Assembly (NCBI GenBank): GCA_963704505.1
Contig: OY969912.1
Location: 2,046,001 to 2,110,000, forward strand
Length of the DNA: 64,000 nt
Direction of reading: 5' to 3'
Source: VRUE01 sp963704505
Lineage (GTDB): Bacteria > Actinomycetota > Thermoleophilia > Solirubrobacterales > 70-9
The first letter of the stretch is position 1, and each line of letters starts with the position of its first letter. The notes under the pieces are model-generated. The model worked only from the letters and a program-made list of their open reading frames with translations. It searched no databases and was not told where the DNA came from. This document shows positions 15,072-23,562 of this stretch, piece after piece. The translations under genes were made by a program, and so were the position numbers.

Positions 15072-16679
15072 ATGCTCGTCCAGCTCGTCCGTTTCACTCG
15101 TCCGGCGGCGATCAAGTTGGCCATCCCCGCGGTGGCCCTCGTGGTCCTGGCGGCTCCGCGGCCTGCTTCGGGCGCCGCGCTCTCGCTCGACCCGGGCTTC
15201 GGCACCGGAGGAGTGACCGGCCAGTTGCTGCCGACCGGCCAGCCGCGCTTCGGCTCGGTCACCGCGACCGTCACCCAGGCCGACGGCAAGGTCCTGCTCG
15301 CGGGTCGCGCCTACGGGTCCCCGGCCTCGAGCTTTCAGCGCGGCACCATCATCCGCCTCAACGAGAACGGGACCCTCGACGCGAGCTTCGGCGAAGGTGG
15401 CCGGGTTTTCCTCCCGGACGCCTTCAACTGCGCCAACTGCAACCAGGCCGCGCTGGAAGCGATCGCGATCGACTCGGCGGGCAGGATCATCCTCGCCGGC
15501 CAGGGCGAAGTCGCCGGTGTTATCTCGGCCACCGCGGTCCGGCTGACGCCGTTGGGGGCGCTCGACAAAGACTTCGGCGGGACCGGAATGGTTCGCCTCG
15601 GGGGTGCCGAAAGCAACGGCCTCGGGATCGCCACCGACGAACAGGACGGCGTCCTGATCGCCACCGCTTCGGGGTTCTTTCACGAAACGGATCCGAGCGT
15701 GACCCGACTCACCCCCGCCGGAGTCGTCGATGCCGGCTTCGGCGGCGGCGGGAGCGTCTCGCTCGCCAAAGGCGGCGCGCTGCCGGCGGCGGTGACGCCC
15801 ACCGACCTCGCGGGCCTGCCCGGGGGGTTCGCGGTGATCGGCACGACCCAGGAGAGGACCCACGTAACCCCCGGGAGCGAAACCTCCACGCGGGGCGCCG
15901 CGGTGGTGCGGGTCGGCTCCGGCGGCGCGGTGTCCGCCTTCACCCGGATCCGGCCGGCGGGCGACCCGAAAGCCGAAGGCTCCTTCTACCCCGACGCGTT
16001 TGCGACCGCCGGGGGTGCCACCGCCGCCGGAACGGTCTACCTCGCCGGTCTATCGGAACTCAGGCTCGACAGCAGCGGGGGCGGCACCGAAAACGACGAG
16101 ACGGCGCCGGGGACCGGGATCTTCATGGCCGCCGTGTCATCCGGGGGGTCGGCGGCCGTCGCCTTCATTCCCGCCTCGACCGGGGTTCCCAGATTTCCGG
16201 TCGGCATCGCCGCCGACGGCGAAGACGGCTTCGCGATGCTCGCCACCGTCAACTCGAAATACGAGGTCGTCGGGTTCGACGCCACCCCTGCGCTCGACCC
16301 CGACTATGGACAGGGCGGCGTGCTGCCGTTCCCGGGCTTCGGCCAGCCGGCCTCCGATGAAGCCGGGGCACTCGACTTCGATTCCCAGCGCCGCCTCGTC
16401 GTCTCCGGCAGCAGCGCCAACGGGGGCGGGACGGGCAAGGACTTCGGAGCGCTGCGGCTGGCCTCGTCCACCGCACCACCGGAAGAAAAAGTAGGGGGAG
16501 AGACCGGCGGCGGGGGGTCCGCGACGGCGCCCCCGACCGGGCCCGTAGGCCCGCCGATCTCGGCACCGCACAAGTCTCAGCTGAAGTGCCGCAAGGGATT
16601 CAAGAAGAGGACGGTCAAGGGCAAAACGAAGTGCGTGAAGCCCAAGAAGCACCACAAGAAGGCCCGGGGGGCAAGTTGA
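15072..16679 (+). CDS. Exported delta-60 repeat protein
   Basis: A 535-residue protein with an N-terminal signal peptide (hydrophobic about 15-30). Repeats of the delta-60 type follow, with signatures such as LDPGFGTGGVT, ADGKVLLAGR, LNENGTLDASFGEGGRV and LTPLGALDKDFGGTG. These build a predicted beta-propeller-like fold. The C terminus has a Pro/Gly linker, then a Lys-rich CRKGFKKRTVKGKTKCVK motif ending in KKHHKKARG. That cationic tail recurs in exported proteins of this lineage and may bind the wall. Mostly GAA glutamates. Its TGA overlaps the next small gene's TTG. Confidence 0.85.
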   Translation: MLVQLVRFTRPAAIKLAIPAVALVVLAAPRPASGAALSLDPGFGTGGVTGQLLPTGQPRFGSVTATVTQADGKVLLAGRAYGSPASSFQRGTIIRLNENGTLDASFGEGGRVFLPDAFNCANCNQAALEAIAIDSAGRIILAGQGEVAGVISATAVRLTPLGALDKDFGGTGMVRLGGAESNGLGIATDEQDGVLIATASGFFHETDPSVTRLTPAGVVDAGFGGGGSVSLAKGGALPAAVTPTDLAGLPGGFAVIGTTQERTHVTPGSETSTRGAAVVRVGSGGAVSAFTRIRPAGDPKAEGSFYPDAFATAGGATAAGTVYLAGLSELRLDSSGGGTENDETAPGTGIFMAAVSSGGSAAVAFIPASTGVPRFPVGIAADGEDGFAMLATVNSKYEVVGFDATPALDPDYGQGGVLPFPGFGQPASDEAGALDFDSQRRLVVSGSSANGGGTGKDFGALRLASSTAPPEEKVGGETGGGGSATAPPTGPVGPPISAPHKSQLKCRKGFKKRTVKGKTKCVKPKKHHKKARGAS

Positions 16680-16819
16680 GCACGGGCGCGGCGATCGCCG
16701 TCGGCGCCGTCGTCGGGCTCGGCGTCGGCATCCTCGTCAGCGTCGCCACCGATCTGCCGCTCGCTCCCGAGGTGGGGCTCGCCGGCGGCGCCCTGATCGC
16801 CTGGCTGTCGCGGCGCTAG
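16676..16819 (+). CDS. Small Gly/Ala-rich membrane protein
   Basis: 47 residues from TTG 16676, which overlaps the previous stop in a TTGA junction. Two hydrophobic stretches (about 4-24 and 32-45) are joined by a short polar turn, so it is likely a hairpin in the membrane. No family recognised. Its stop overlaps by 4 bases the stop of the opposite-strand DUF1801 gene. Confidence 0.5.
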   Translation: MSTGAAIAVGAVVGLGVGILVSVATDLPLAPEVGLAGGALIAWLSRR

Positions 16820-17208
16820 GCGCCGGAGTTGAGCGCGACGGCGGCGCGGATCAGCTCTTCGAACGCCGCCTCGTCGATCTCATCGCCCTCGTGGAAGTCG
16901 ATGGCTCGCCTGGTGTTTCCCTCGAGGCTGGAATTGAAGAGGCTCGACGGGTCATCGAGCGACGCACCCTTGGCGAAGGTCGTCTTCACGACGCTCTTGT
17001 AGGTCTCGCCGGTGCAGAGAATGCCGTCGTGGTACCAGGTCGGAACCCCTCTCCATTTCCACTCCTCGACCACCTCGGAGTCGGCCTTCTTGATCAGATC
17101 GCGGATCCGGGCGAGGGTCTCGCCGCGCCAATCGTCCAACTCGGCGATCCGCTCGTCGATCAGCTCGGAAGGAGAGGAGTCTCCCTTCCCGTCCTTTGGG
17201 TCGCTCAT
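16816..17208 (-). CDS. DUF1801 (YdhG-like) family protein
   Basis: A 130-residue cytosolic protein from ATG 17208 behind GGGAGAAG. It carries the DUF1801 hallmarks: ARIRDLIKKADSEVVEEWKW, GVPTWYHDGILCTGETYKSVVKTTFAKGA, and a C-terminal AFEELIRAAVALN. The family has an iron-binding-frataxin-like fold of unknown role. An upstream in-frame start at 17250 falls before the ribosome site and is less likely. Glutamates are mixed but mostly GAG. Confidence 0.85.
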   Translation of the reverse strand: MSDPKDGKGDSSPSELIDERIAELDDWRGETLARIRDLIKKADSEVVEEWKWRGVPTWYHDGILCTGETYKSVVKTTFAKGASLDDPSSLFNSSLEGNTRRAIDFHEGDEIDEAAFEELIRAAVALNSGA

Positions 17209-17297
17209 CGCTCTTCTCCCTGATGTCGTTCGATCTCCACGAAGCGCCAAGTCTGGCGGACCGTGACGGGAACTTCCAAGCGGGTAGAGGGTTTCAG

Positions 17298-18755
17298 ATG
17301 GTGATGAAGCGCATCGTCCTGATCTCGTCTGCTCTCGCGATCCTGAGCGGCGCCCTTGCCGCCGGTGCCTCGGCGTCCACCTGGACCGCGTCGAAGCTGC
17401 CCGATCCCGAAATTCGGATCGCGTTCTACGGAGTCGATTGTCCGACGACCTTGCTCTGCGTCGCGGTCGGCGGAAACAACACGATCGCGACGACGAGAGA
17501 ACCGACGGGAGGGGTGGGGGCGTGGACGGTCGGCCGCTACGGGGGCGGTGTCGAAAACCTCGCTCCGCCGGGGTCCGGATCCATCACCTATCCAGGCGGA
17601 CAGATCAGGGGCGTTTCCTGCCCGACGGCCGGCCTCTGCGTGGCGGCGGGGTTTGAAGGAAGCATCTACACCTCGACCGATCCGGCGAACTTCGCGAGCT
17701 GGCGCGCCTATCGGCTGACCCCCCCGAAAACGCCGAACATCCACATGGGCGGAATCTCCTGTCCGAGCCCCTCGCTGTGCGTCGTCGTCGCCTACGGCGG
17801 AAAGGTCGCGACCTCGACCGATCCTGGCGTCGAAGGCTCCTGGACCGTCACCGACCTCGGCGGCAACTTCGACCTGCGCGGAATCTCCTGCGCCTCGGTC
17901 GCGCTGTGTGTCGCGGTGGGCAACGAAGGCAACATCCTGGCCTCGACGGACCCGACCGGAGGGCCGTCGGCCTGGAGCTCGGCCGGTGCCCCGGTCGGCG
18001 AAGAAAGTCTGAACGGGGTCGATTGCCCGACCACGGCGCTGTGCGTGACCGGTGGCGCCGGCAAGATCATCACCTCGACCGACCCGGCGGGTGGCGCCGG
18101 TGCATGGCAGGCGCTCAGCGCGGGCTCGGGTCTGCCCCTCAAAGACGTCTCCTGCATCTCGGTGTCGGCCTGCGTCGGGATCGACAACAACGCCGACGTG
18201 ATGCCTTCCACCGAACCGACCGGCGGCGCCTCTGCCTGGCCCTTCAAGAACGTCCTCAAGTTCGACAGCCCGGGCCCGTCGTTCGGCAACGGGATGTTCG
18301 GCATCTCCTGCGCCGGTGTGACCCTTTGCGCGGCGGTCGGTCAGGACTCGCAGGTCGTCGTCTCCGCCGACCCCTTCACCCCGGACCCGCTTGCTCCCTC
18401 GGCGCGCGGCAGATCGAAACGCCCCCATGTCGCGATCACCAAGCATCCCGCCAGGCGGGTCGATTCCAGGCAGGGCGGCGTCAAGGTCACCTTTCGGTTC
18501 AGGGCGATCGGAAAGGCCAGGGGCCTCCGCTGCAAGCTCGACCGGCGGCACTTCGCTCCCTGCCACTCGCCCAGGCGCTACCGGGCTCACACCGGCACGC
18601 ACGTCTTCAAAGTCCGCGCAATCGGCCTGACGGGCGCTCGCGGGCCGGTCACGAGCTTTCAATTCCGGGTCGGCGGGCTGGCCGAGACCCCGAGCCCGGG
18701 CTCCTGCCCGGACGTGCCGAAGCCAGGTGTCCCCTGCGTCAACGCGCGGCCCTGA
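17298..18755 (+). CDS. Exported propeller-like protein with a Cys pair in each repeat
   Basis: A 485-residue protein from ATG 17298 (in-frame ATG 17304 also possible), with a signal peptide ending near SASTWTA. At least six repeats follow the pattern GxSCPSxxLCVAVGxxGxIxTSTDP, about 40-60 residues each, so every blade carries two cysteines 7-8 residues apart. The C-terminal ~100 residues are a separate Ig-like domain with CKLDRRHFAPCHSPRRYR. The fold suggests a sugar- or protein-binding surface propeller. About nine of ten glutamates are GAA. It shares its C-terminal domain with the next gene. Confidence 0.75.
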   Translation: MVMKRIVLISSALAILSGALAAGASASTWTASKLPDPEIRIAFYGVDCPTTLLCVAVGGNNTIATTREPTGGVGAWTVGRYGGGVENLAPPGSGSITYPGGQIRGVSCPTAGLCVAAGFEGSIYTSTDPANFASWRAYRLTPPKTPNIHMGGISCPSPSLCVVVAYGGKVATSTDPGVEGSWTVTDLGGNFDLRGISCASVALCVAVGNEGNILASTDPTGGPSAWSSAGAPVGEESLNGVDCPTTALCVTGGAGKIITSTDPAGGAGAWQALSAGSGLPLKDVSCISVSACVGIDNNADVMPSTEPTGGASAWPFKNVLKFDSPGPSFGNGMFGISCAGVTLCAAVGQDSQVVVSADPFTPDPLAPSARGRSKRPHVAITKHPARRVDSRQGGVKVTFRFRAIGKARGLRCKLDRRHFAPCHSPRRYRAHTGTHVFKVRAIGLTGARGPVTSFQFRVGGLAETPSPGSCPDVPKPGVPCVNARP

Positions 18756-18810
18756 GGCGGTGCGTATGTCAGGGTGTCAACTCAGGGATTACGAACGAGG
18801 GGATGGAAGG

Positions 18811-20169
18811 TTGAAGAAGAGGATGGCTCACTGGCGCTTGCCCGCCTTGCTGGGTGCGGTGGCGGCAATAGCGGCCCTCGTGCCCGCCACGGCGGGAGCG
18901 ATCACGGTCGGCTCGACTTTTGCCCCGGCCCCCTCGACCTGCCTCGATGGTGCAGTCGCATTCCAGACCGCCACGCCTTCAAATTTCTACGTCGTGCCCA
19001 ACGACGGCGTGATCACCTCCTGGAGCTTCATGGCGGGCAGCACGCCCCCATCCAGCCTGAAACTCGAGATCGCTCGAGAAACGGCGCCCGACAAATTCTT
19101 CGTCCTTGGCAATAGCGCCGCCAAGAGCCCCGCCCCCAACGTGTTGAACACGTATACGGACCAGCGCTTCGCCGTGCAGGCGGGATCCGTGATCGGCGAG
19201 CGTGCCGTGGGGGCTGGCACCGGATGCGGGGAATTCAAAGCGGGCAACTCCGTCAATTACGTCGACGGCGCGGATCCGAAACCTGGAGATTTCGTCGAAG
19301 CCAAATCCACATCCGGACTTCTGCTCGACCTCTCGGTGAAGCTCAACGAACCGCCCACCGCCGACGCCGGCCCCGATCAGGAAGTGGCGCCGGGAGCCAC
19401 CGTCACGCTCGACGGCAGCGGATCGACGGATCCCGATGAAGAAGACACGCTCAGCTACCACTGGGGGCAGACCGGCGGGCCAGCTGTGACGCTGACCGGC
19501 GCCGCCACGGCCACGCCGAGCTTCCCCGCCCCGAAGTCGGCTGGGCCCGTGACTTTCGAGCTCGAAGCCTGCGATCCCAATTTTCAGTGCGGCGAAGCCA
19601 CCGTCTCGGTCACCGTCAAGGAGGAGCCGCCAACCGCGAACGCGGGGACCGACCAGGAAGTCGAAGCGGGGGTGACCGTCGCGCTGGACGGCAGCGGCTC
19701 GACCGACCCCAACGGCGGCGGGCTGCTCTACGAATGGACGCAGACCTCGGGAACGACGGTGTCCATAGCCGGGTCCAGTGCTGTGAAACCGAGGTTCACG
19801 GCGGTGCAGTCGGCCACGCCGCTGACCTTTCAGCTCAAAGCGTGCGACCCGGTGGCCTGCGCGACCGACAGCGTCGCGATCACGGTGAAGCCATTTGCGA
19901 AACAGGCCCCGCCCGCGCACCGTCCCCCGAGCACGATGCTCAAGTCGATGAAGATCGCCAAGCGAAATGTGACCTTCCGATTCAGCTCGAGCGGGTCGGG
20001 CTCGACCTTCCGCTGCAAGCTGGACGGGAAGGCGTTCGCCAAGTGCCGGTCGCCCAAGACGTACAAGAGCCTGAAGCCCGGCCGGCACAAGTTCCAGGTC
20101 AAGGCGGTCGATTCCCAGGGCGCGGCCGACGGCTCGCCCGCGATCCGCAAGTTCAAGATCGAGGGCTAG
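18811..20169 (+). CDS. Exported protein with two PKD domains and a C-terminal Ig-like Cys-pair domain
   Basis: About 452 residues from TTG 18811; ATG 18823 is the alternative and both retain the signal peptide. An N-terminal beta domain with Cys residues (about 30-180) is followed by two PKD modules. Each starts PPTADAGPDQEVAPG or PPTANAGTDQEVEAG and has DGSGSTDP. The last ~75 residues contain FRCKLDGKAFAKCRSPKTY, the same domain type that ends the preceding exported protein. PKD domains usually mediate extracellular adhesion or polysaccharide contact. Most glutamates are GAA. Confidence 0.82.
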   Translation: MKKRMAHWRLPALLGAVAAIAALVPATAGAITVGSTFAPAPSTCLDGAVAFQTATPSNFYVVPNDGVITSWSFMAGSTPPSSLKLEIARETAPDKFFVLGNSAAKSPAPNVLNTYTDQRFAVQAGSVIGERAVGAGTGCGEFKAGNSVNYVDGADPKPGDFVEAKSTSGLLLDLSVKLNEPPTADAGPDQEVAPGATVTLDGSGSTDPDEEDTLSYHWGQTGGPAVTLTGAATATPSFPAPKSAGPVTFELEACDPNFQCGEATVSVTVKEEPPTANAGTDQEVEAGVTVALDGSGSTDPNGGGLLYEWTQTSGTTVSIAGSSAVKPRFTAVQSATPLTFQLKACDPVACATDSVAITVKPFAKQAPPAHRPPSTMLKSMKIAKRNVTFRFSSSGSGSTFRCKLDGKAFAKCRSPKTYKSLKPGRHKFQVKAVDSQGAADGSPAIRKFKIEG

Positions 20170-20200
20170 CCCGGGCGCTCCGGGTCGCTGGAGGCTCCGC

Positions 20201-20971
20201 GTGCGCATCCTGCTCCCACTCCCAGACCGCGACTTCGACACGACCGAGGTCGCGGTCCCATGGCGGGTCCTGACCGACCGCGGCCACGAGGTCGTCTTCG
20301 CGACCCAGACGGGCTCGGTCGTTCCGAGCTGCGACCCGAAGCTGCTGACCGGAGTCCTCTTCGGCAAGCTCGGCGCCGAGCCGGAGCCGATCTCCTTCTA
20401 CGAAGGGCTGACCGAGGACCCGGGCTTTCGCGCGCCGCTCCCCTGGGCTGAGGTCGAGCCGGCGGAGTTCGATGGCCTGATCCTCCCCGGCGGCCACGCG
20501 CAGGGGATGCGCCAATACCTCGAGGACGCGGAGCTGCAGGGCAAGGTCGCCTCGTTCTGGCAATTGGCGCGCCCGGTCGGGGCGATCTGCCACGGGGTGA
20601 TCGTGCTCGCCCGCAGCGTCGACCCGGCCGGCGGGCGCAGCCTCCTCGCCGGGCGGCGGACGACCTGCCTGCCCAAGTACATGGAGCGGGGCGGCTTCCT
20701 CCTCACCGCCTGGAAGCTGGGGCGCTACTACCGCACCTCGAAGGCCTACGTCGAGGAAGAAGTGGTCGCCGCCCTGGGTCCCTCGGGCGGCTTCGAGCGC
20801 GGTCCCCGCACGACCAAGCGCGGAACGATGGCCGACGACTCCGAGGCCTTCGTGGTCCAGGACGGGAACTACCTCTCGGCCCGCTGGCCGGGCGATGCCT
20901 ACCTGTTCGCCAAGCACTTCGACCGCATGCTCTCGGCGGGCGCTCGAGAATCGAGGCCCGATGGTTCATGA
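20201..20971 (+). CDS. DJ-1/PfpI-like class I glutamine amidotransferase-fold protein
   Basis: A 256-residue cytosolic protein from GTG 20201. The nucleophile elbow GAICHG (Cys about residue 130) and the preceding FDGLILPGGHAQGM are diagnostic of the DJ-1/PfpI fold. C-terminal segments KAYVEEEVVAALG and DGNYLSARWPGDAYLFAK agree. Members are protein deglycases, chaperone-like Hsp31 proteins or proteases, and the choice cannot be made here. The GNAT gene starts inside its 3' end (11-base overlap). Glutamates are GAG, unlike the exported gene just upstream. Confidence 0.85.
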   Translation: MRILLPLPDRDFDTTEVAVPWRVLTDRGHEVVFATQTGSVVPSCDPKLLTGVLFGKLGAEPEPISFYEGLTEDPGFRAPLPWAEVEPAEFDGLILPGGHAQGMRQYLEDAELQGKVASFWQLARPVGAICHGVIVLARSVDPAGGRSLLAGRRTTCLPKYMERGGFLLTAWKLGRYYRTSKAYVEEEVVAALGPSGGFERGPRTTKRGTMADDSEAFVVQDGNYLSARWPGDAYLFAKHFDRMLSAGARESRPDGS

Positions 20972-21557
20972 GATCCGCAAGGCGAGCCCGTCCGAAGCCA
21001 CCGCGCTGGGGAGGACGATCGCCCGCGCATTCCAGGACGACCCGGTCTTCGGCTGGCTGATCGCCGACCCCGGGCGCCGCCTGGTGACGATGGAACGGGG
21101 CTTCGCCCTTTTCCTGAGGCGGCTCTGGCTGAAGCACGACGAGACCTACGTGACCGGAGAGGCGGCGGGTGTCTGCGTCTGGGAGCCGCCGGGGACCTGG
21201 CAGGTCGGCGTCGGAGAGCAGATCGCGATGGCGCCGGCGGTGGCGCGGGTGTACGGGCGCCTGCTCCCACGCCTCCTGCTCACCCTGATGGCGCTCGAAA
21301 AGGGGCACCCCCGGGAGCCTCACTATTATCTCCCGTTCATCGGCGTTGAGCCGGAGAGCCAGGGCCACGGCCGCGGGTCGGCGCTGATGCACCCGGTTCT
21401 GTCGCGGTGCGACGCCGAGCGGAAGGCGGCCTACCTCGAGGCGAGCAGTCCGCGAAACCGGGCCCTCTACGAACTCCACGGCTTCGAGGTCACCGAGGAA
21501 TCGATCCTCGGCCGGGGCGCACCGCCGATCTGGCGGATGTGGCGGGACCCGAAATAG
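20961..21557 (+). CDS. GNAT-family N-acetyltransferase
   Basis: A 198-residue protein from ATG 20961. It has the acetyl-CoA loop YYLPFIGVEPESQGHGRGSALMHPVL (GxGxGS) and a later YLEASSPRNRALYELHGFEV, which are GNAT motifs A and B. Substrate unknown. It overlaps the DJ-1/PfpI gene by 11 bases, so the two are co-transcribed and possibly act on related damaged metabolites (inference). Confidence 0.88.
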   Translation: MVHEIRKASPSEATALGRTIARAFQDDPVFGWLIADPGRRLVTMERGFALFLRRLWLKHDETYVTGEAAGVCVWEPPGTWQVGVGEQIAMAPAVARVYGRLLPRLLLTLMALEKGHPREPHYYLPFIGVEPESQGHGRGSALMHPVLSRCDAERKAAYLEASSPRNRALYELHGFEVTEESILGRGAPPIWRMWRDPK

Positions 21558-21570
21558 CCCGTCGGCCGGT

Positions 21571-22449
21571 TCAGTCGTCCGTGTCGTCCTTGGAGGTCGG
21601 CTCGTCGCCGGTGTGGGTGAGCCGTTCCGCCGCCTCCAGGAATTCCTGACCCGCCTCGCGGGTGGCCGCCGCGGCTTGATCGCCGACCGCGGCAAGCCCC
21701 TCGCTCGGCTTGCCCCCGACGATGTCGCGGAAGGCTTCCTTGAAGCGCTCCGTGCGTCGCTCAGGAGCGAAGCGCTCTTCGGCCTTCGCCTGCTTCTTTG
21801 GCCGGCGCTCGCCGTAGCGGTAACGAGCCCAGGTCGAGTGGGGCTTGCCGATCCGCAGGGCGCCGTAGATCGCGATCGGCCCGAGGAAGATGCCGGTGAT
21901 GCCGTGCAGAACCCGGCCCTTGGCGAAGCTGACCGCGACGAAGGCGAAGACGATCATCGCGCCGATGACGCTGCTGATCAGCGCCTCCGGCGAGTCCGAC
22001 TCGATCGCGACCGGGCTCACGCCGAGCACGATCAGCCCCATCAGCGATGCCGCGATCACGGTCGCGTCGATCGAGCTGCGGCCCTGCTCGGCCCAGTAGA
22101 CGTCTTCGAGGTGGACCCAGAGTGCGAACTCGTCGATCGTGAGGCCGACGCCGACGCCGAAGAGGAAGGCGCAGATCTCGCTGTATGGAGTGCGGCCGTC
22201 GGTGACGAAGCCGAGGGTCCCGGCGACCATCATGGTCACGATCCCGAAGACCAGGTGGTGGAGGTGGAGGCCCGATTCGCTTTCGATGTTCCCGGGCCAC
22301 CAGGAGACGCTTCCGCTCCTGATGATCCGCGTGCTCATGCGGATGAAGGCAAAGGACCCGATGAAGCCGACCAGGACCAGGAAGACACCCTGCTCGTGGT
22401 GCTGTTCCAGGTTCGCCCAGAAGTTGGAGAGGATCGAGGCGCTGACCAT
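21571..22449 (-). CDS. Multi-span membrane protein with a HLHHLVFG motif
   Basis: A 292-residue integral membrane protein with about six hydrophobic spans (about 20-210) and a charged C-terminal ~80 residues that should form cytosolic helices. The His-rich HLHHLVFGIVTM in an early span and LWVHLEDVYWAEQGRSSIDA in a loop look like conserved polar sites. I know similar unnamed actinobacterial membrane proteins but no function. It converges on the GNAT gene (13-base gap). Confidence 0.7.
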   Translation of the reverse strand: MVSASILSNFWANLEQHHEQGVFLVLVGFIGSFAFIRMSTRIIRSGSVSWWPGNIESESGLHLHHLVFGIVTMMVAGTLGFVTDGRTPYSEICAFLFGVGVGLTIDEFALWVHLEDVYWAEQGRSSIDATVIAASLMGLIVLGVSPVAIESDSPEALISSVIGAMIVFAFVAVSFAKGRVLHGITGIFLGPIAIYGALRIGKPHSTWARYRYGERRPKKQAKAEERFAPERRTERFKEAFRDIVGGKPSEGLAAVGDQAAAATREAGQEFLEAAERLTHTGDEPTSKDDTDD

Positions 22450-22568
22450 TGGCGCTCCGAGTTTAGGTGTCGGCCCCGCGTCGGTAATATTTCCACGGGC
22501 GGCTGGGGAAGCCGCCGTGACGCTCGCGAGGTCTGGAGGGAGATCGTGTTCGAGCTGGAAAGCACAAC

Positions 22569-22955
22569 GTGGAAGATGCGAGCCTCGAATTCGCGGAGCC
22601 GGCCGTGAGCCTGCCGACGTTCGACCTGGTCGAGCGTGAGATCGTGCCCGACGGCAGGGAGATCCAGGTCGTCGGGGAGCTCGATCTGGCCGTCGCCGAG
22701 CGCCTCAGGGCCGCCCTCGAACGGGCGGCGTCGGAGCGCTCTCAGGTCCTGCTCAATCTCGAGAATTGCGATTTCATCGACTCGACCGGGATTTCGGTGA
22801 TCGTCACCGCCCATCGCCGGATCGGCGAGGAGGGTGGACGGGTGGTCGTCTTCGGGACCAGCGGCCAGGTCTTCCGGAGCCTCTCGGTCACCGGTCTCAC
22901 CGAAAACGGCCTGGTCGTCGCCGACCGCGAGGCCGCGCTCGCCGAGACCGCCTAG
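22569..22955 (+). CDS. STAS-domain anti-anti-sigma factor-like protein
   Basis: A 128-residue protein from GTG 22569, or possibly from GTG 22605 (VSLPTFDL), which leaves a compact STAS domain of 117 residues. The phosphorylatable serine sits in LENCDFIDSTGISVIVTAH, the standard DSTGI loop of RsbV/SpoIIAA-type antagonists. Such proteins free a stress sigma factor when dephosphorylated by binding an anti-sigma kinase. No kinase or sigma gene adjoins it, so its partner is elsewhere. Confidence 0.88.
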   Translation: MEDASLEFAEPAVSLPTFDLVEREIVPDGREIQVVGELDLAVAERLRAALERAASERSQVLLNLENCDFIDSTGISVIVTAHRRIGEEGGRVVVFGTSGQVFRSLSVTGLTENGLVVADREAALAETA

Positions 22956-23211
22956 TCCGGCGCCGGTCGCCGCGTGATCGCCGACGAGCGACCCTGCGTC
23001 GCGAGGATCCAGTGTGAGCGGCGGCCAAAGACCCTGCCGGGCTTGACCCTGTCGGTCTTGCGGACCATCGTCACGCAGACCAGCGCGCCGAGCAGCGCGA
23101 TCGCCGCCGAGACCGGAGCATGATTCTCGAACCCTTCGTCCTTCTCCGGGGTCGGGTGGATGCCTCGGGCCGAGAGCTTCGAGCCCAGCTCGTGGAAGAT
23201 AGGCTGCCGCG

Positions 23212-23532
23212 ATGCTCATCGTCACCACCAACGACCTGCCCGGCTACGAGATCGACGAGGTCTACGGCGAGGTCTTCGGGCTCACCGTGCGCTCGCGCAA
23301 CGTCGGCTCCCAGATCGGTGCCTCGCTCAAGTCGCTTGCCGGCGGAGAGCTCAAGGGGATGACCAAGATGCTCGCCGAAGGCCGCGAGCACGCGACCGAA
23401 CGGCTGATCGAGGAGGCCGAGTCGAAGGGCGCCGACGCGATCCTCGCCTTCCGCTTCGACTCCTCTGAGCTGGGTACCACCTGGACCGAGATCTGCGCCT
23501 ACGGCACCGCGGTCAAAGCCCACAAGGCCTGA
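23212..23532 (+). CDS. YbjQ/UPF0145 family protein
   Basis: A 106-residue cytosolic protein with all YbjQ family marks: TTNDLPGYEIDEVYGEVFG at the start, RSRNVGSQIGASLKSLAGGE in the middle and GADAILAFRFDSS near the end. Members form pentameric rings with a suggested metal-binding role. The ATG has no clear Shine-Dalgarno. The 256 bases upstream contain no assured gene (see findings). Confidence 0.92.
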   Translation: MLIVTTNDLPGYEIDEVYGEVFGLTVRSRNVGSQIGASLKSLAGGELKGMTKMLAEGREHATERLIEEAESKGADAILAFRFDSSELGTTWTEICAYGTAVKAHKA

Positions 23533-23562
23533 GCTTCTCCAGACGACGCTCAAGGCGTACTC

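Noticed and set aside
14927..15289. N-terminal extension of the VOC gene to 15289
   Set aside because: It runs through the delta-60 gene's promoter and signal-peptide region, and ATG 14926 has a strong ribosome site.
17205..18662. 485-codon minus-strand frame across the propeller-like gene
   Set aside because: Low-complexity Arg/Gly/Asp composition and no family features, while the plus frame has a signal peptide and regular repeats.
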